DNA of 5,648 nucleotides from JAKLKS01 sp964370855 (GTDB lineage: Bacteria > Planctomycetota > JAJSAM01 > JAKLKS01): contig CAYJMF010000198.1 in NCBI GenBank assembly GCA_964370855.1, forward strand, positions 1 to 5,648. The letters are read 5' to 3'. Position numbers and translations under genes: made by a program. This document shows, piece by piece, positions 5,363-5,648 of the stretch (its first letter is position 1; each line of letters begins with the position of its first letter). Under the pieces are notes generated by a model. It ran no database searches. It had not been told where the DNA came from and saw only the letters and a list, made by a program, of their open reading frames with translations.

Positions 5363-5584
5363 ACCCGTTCTCCCGGGCGCTGCGCGCCTACCGGCGCGCC
5401 GGGGGGGCGGCGCCCAAAACAGGGGGCCCCCGCGGCGGGGGGGGGCTCGACCACCAGCCGGTCGATGCGGCCGGGGGCCCCCTCCGGGGGGGGGCCGCTC
5501 TTCTGCTTGCGGGAGGGTTGGAGAGGCAGGGGGAGGACTCGACACGCCTTTCGGCGCAGTGGGAGAATCCCCGGGATCGGGGCC
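5363..5584. other. Gene-free G-rich intergenic stretch with small inverted repeats
   Basis: No credible coding region is seen on either strand; open frames here are proline/arginine-rich consequences of GC content. It contains homopolymers (G9 at 5437-5445 and 5486-5494). Besides the 7-bp hairpin, there is a second one, TCGACC (5447-5452) with GGTCGA (5460-5465), and a third, GCGGCC (5467-5472) with GGCCGC (5493-5498), whose interior CCCCC/GGGGG can also pair. The last is followed by TCTTCT, giving a weak terminator-like appearance. No tRNA or riboswitch pattern was recognised. Confidence 0.4.
5382..5399 (+). terminator. Strong GC hairpin downstream of selD, candidate terminator
   Basis: GCGCGCC and GGCGCGC form a 7-bp all-GC stem closed by the tetraloop TACC, 45 nt after the selD stop. 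It lacks a following U tract (a G run follows), so it is not a classical intrinsic terminator. It could still help to end or protect the transcript. Confidence 0.3.
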
Positions 5585-5648
5585 ATGGATCCTGGGGGAC
5601 GGCGGGCACCCCAGCGGAGTTCCGGTGACTTCAAGGCACGAATGGTGC
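5585..5648 (+). CDS. Possible start of an IS3-type transposase OrfA (partial, runs off window)
   Basis: From the ATG at 5585 the frame reads MDPGGRRAPQRSSGDFKARMV and continues past the window end. The segment SSGDFKARMV resembles the start of the helix-turn-helix OrfA proteins of IS3-like elements, where a basic tail is followed by a (S/T)xEFKA-V/M-type motif. Only 21 codons are visible. There is no good Shine-Dalgarno (GGGG lies just 2 nt before the ATG) and no terminal inverted repeat was identified upstream. Base use is less extreme than in selD. It could equally be chance coding. Confidence 0.35.
   Translation, partial: MDPGGRRAPQRSSGDFKARMV

Noticed and set aside
4234..5634. Long minus-strand open frame opposite selD
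   Set aside because: Arginine/glycine/proline-rich sequence with no recognisable motif; an antisense shadow of a high-GC gene.
5627..5635. GACTTCAAG as an anticodon loop of tRNA-Sec (UCA)
   Set aside because: It was tempting beside a Sec-type selD, but the flanking bases do not form a 5-bp anticodon stem and no acceptor, D or T arm could be built; the bases also fit a coding frame.

Overview
The window is a very GC-rich bacterial segment (roughly 75-80% GC over most of its length, third codon positions almost all G or C). A selenium-incorporating metabolism is shown directly: the selD gene carries an in-frame UGA at the active-site cysteine position. High GC, a selenocysteine-type SelD and GACGTT-type palindromic repeats would suit a Desulfobacterota/Myxococcota/NC10-like lineage from an environmental genome. 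This is inference only; no taxonomic marker gene is present.

Layout: (1) Positions 1-246, minus strand: a fragment of a YyaL/DUF255 (thioredoxin-domain/glycoside-hydrolase-like) protein. It lacks its N-terminal part and is clearly lower in GC (about 63%) than everything after it. Its homology ends exactly at a G7C7 homopolymer junction. (2) 249-359: gene-free low-complexity sequence holding a palindrome-type repeat end, a 19-bp tandem repeat and long C runs. (3) 360-4122, minus strand: a tightly coupled three-gene unit read from right to left. It consists of a LysR-family regulator, an exported PHP-domain metallohydrolase and an ArnT/PMT-type membrane glycosyltransferase, with each stop overlapping the next start by 4 nt (TTGA, ATGA). 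(4) 4123-4278: the divergent intergenic region, dominated by a perfect 41-nt inverted repeat with a 34-nt loop. (5) 4279-5337, plus strand: selD, selenide water dikinase, as a selenoprotein (Sec20) with a SECIS-like hairpin directly after the UGA. (6) 5338-5584: gene-free G-rich sequence with hairpins. (7) 5585 to the end: possible first codons of an IS3-type transposase OrfA.

How the parts may work together: SelD makes selenophosphate, the selenium donor for Sec-tRNA synthesis, and is itself a selenoprotein here, so it depends on its own product. The divergent LysR gene resembles the CysL-like LysR regulators, a subgroup of which is associated with selenium metabolism. It is therefore a candidate regulator of selD and of its own operon. 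The link from this regulator to the PHP and glycosyltransferase genes is unexplained.

Most useful points for re-examination: the selD start must be moved upstream through the UGA; the 41-nt palindrome sits in the shared promoter region; and the left edge of the window may be a chimeric or rearranged junction.
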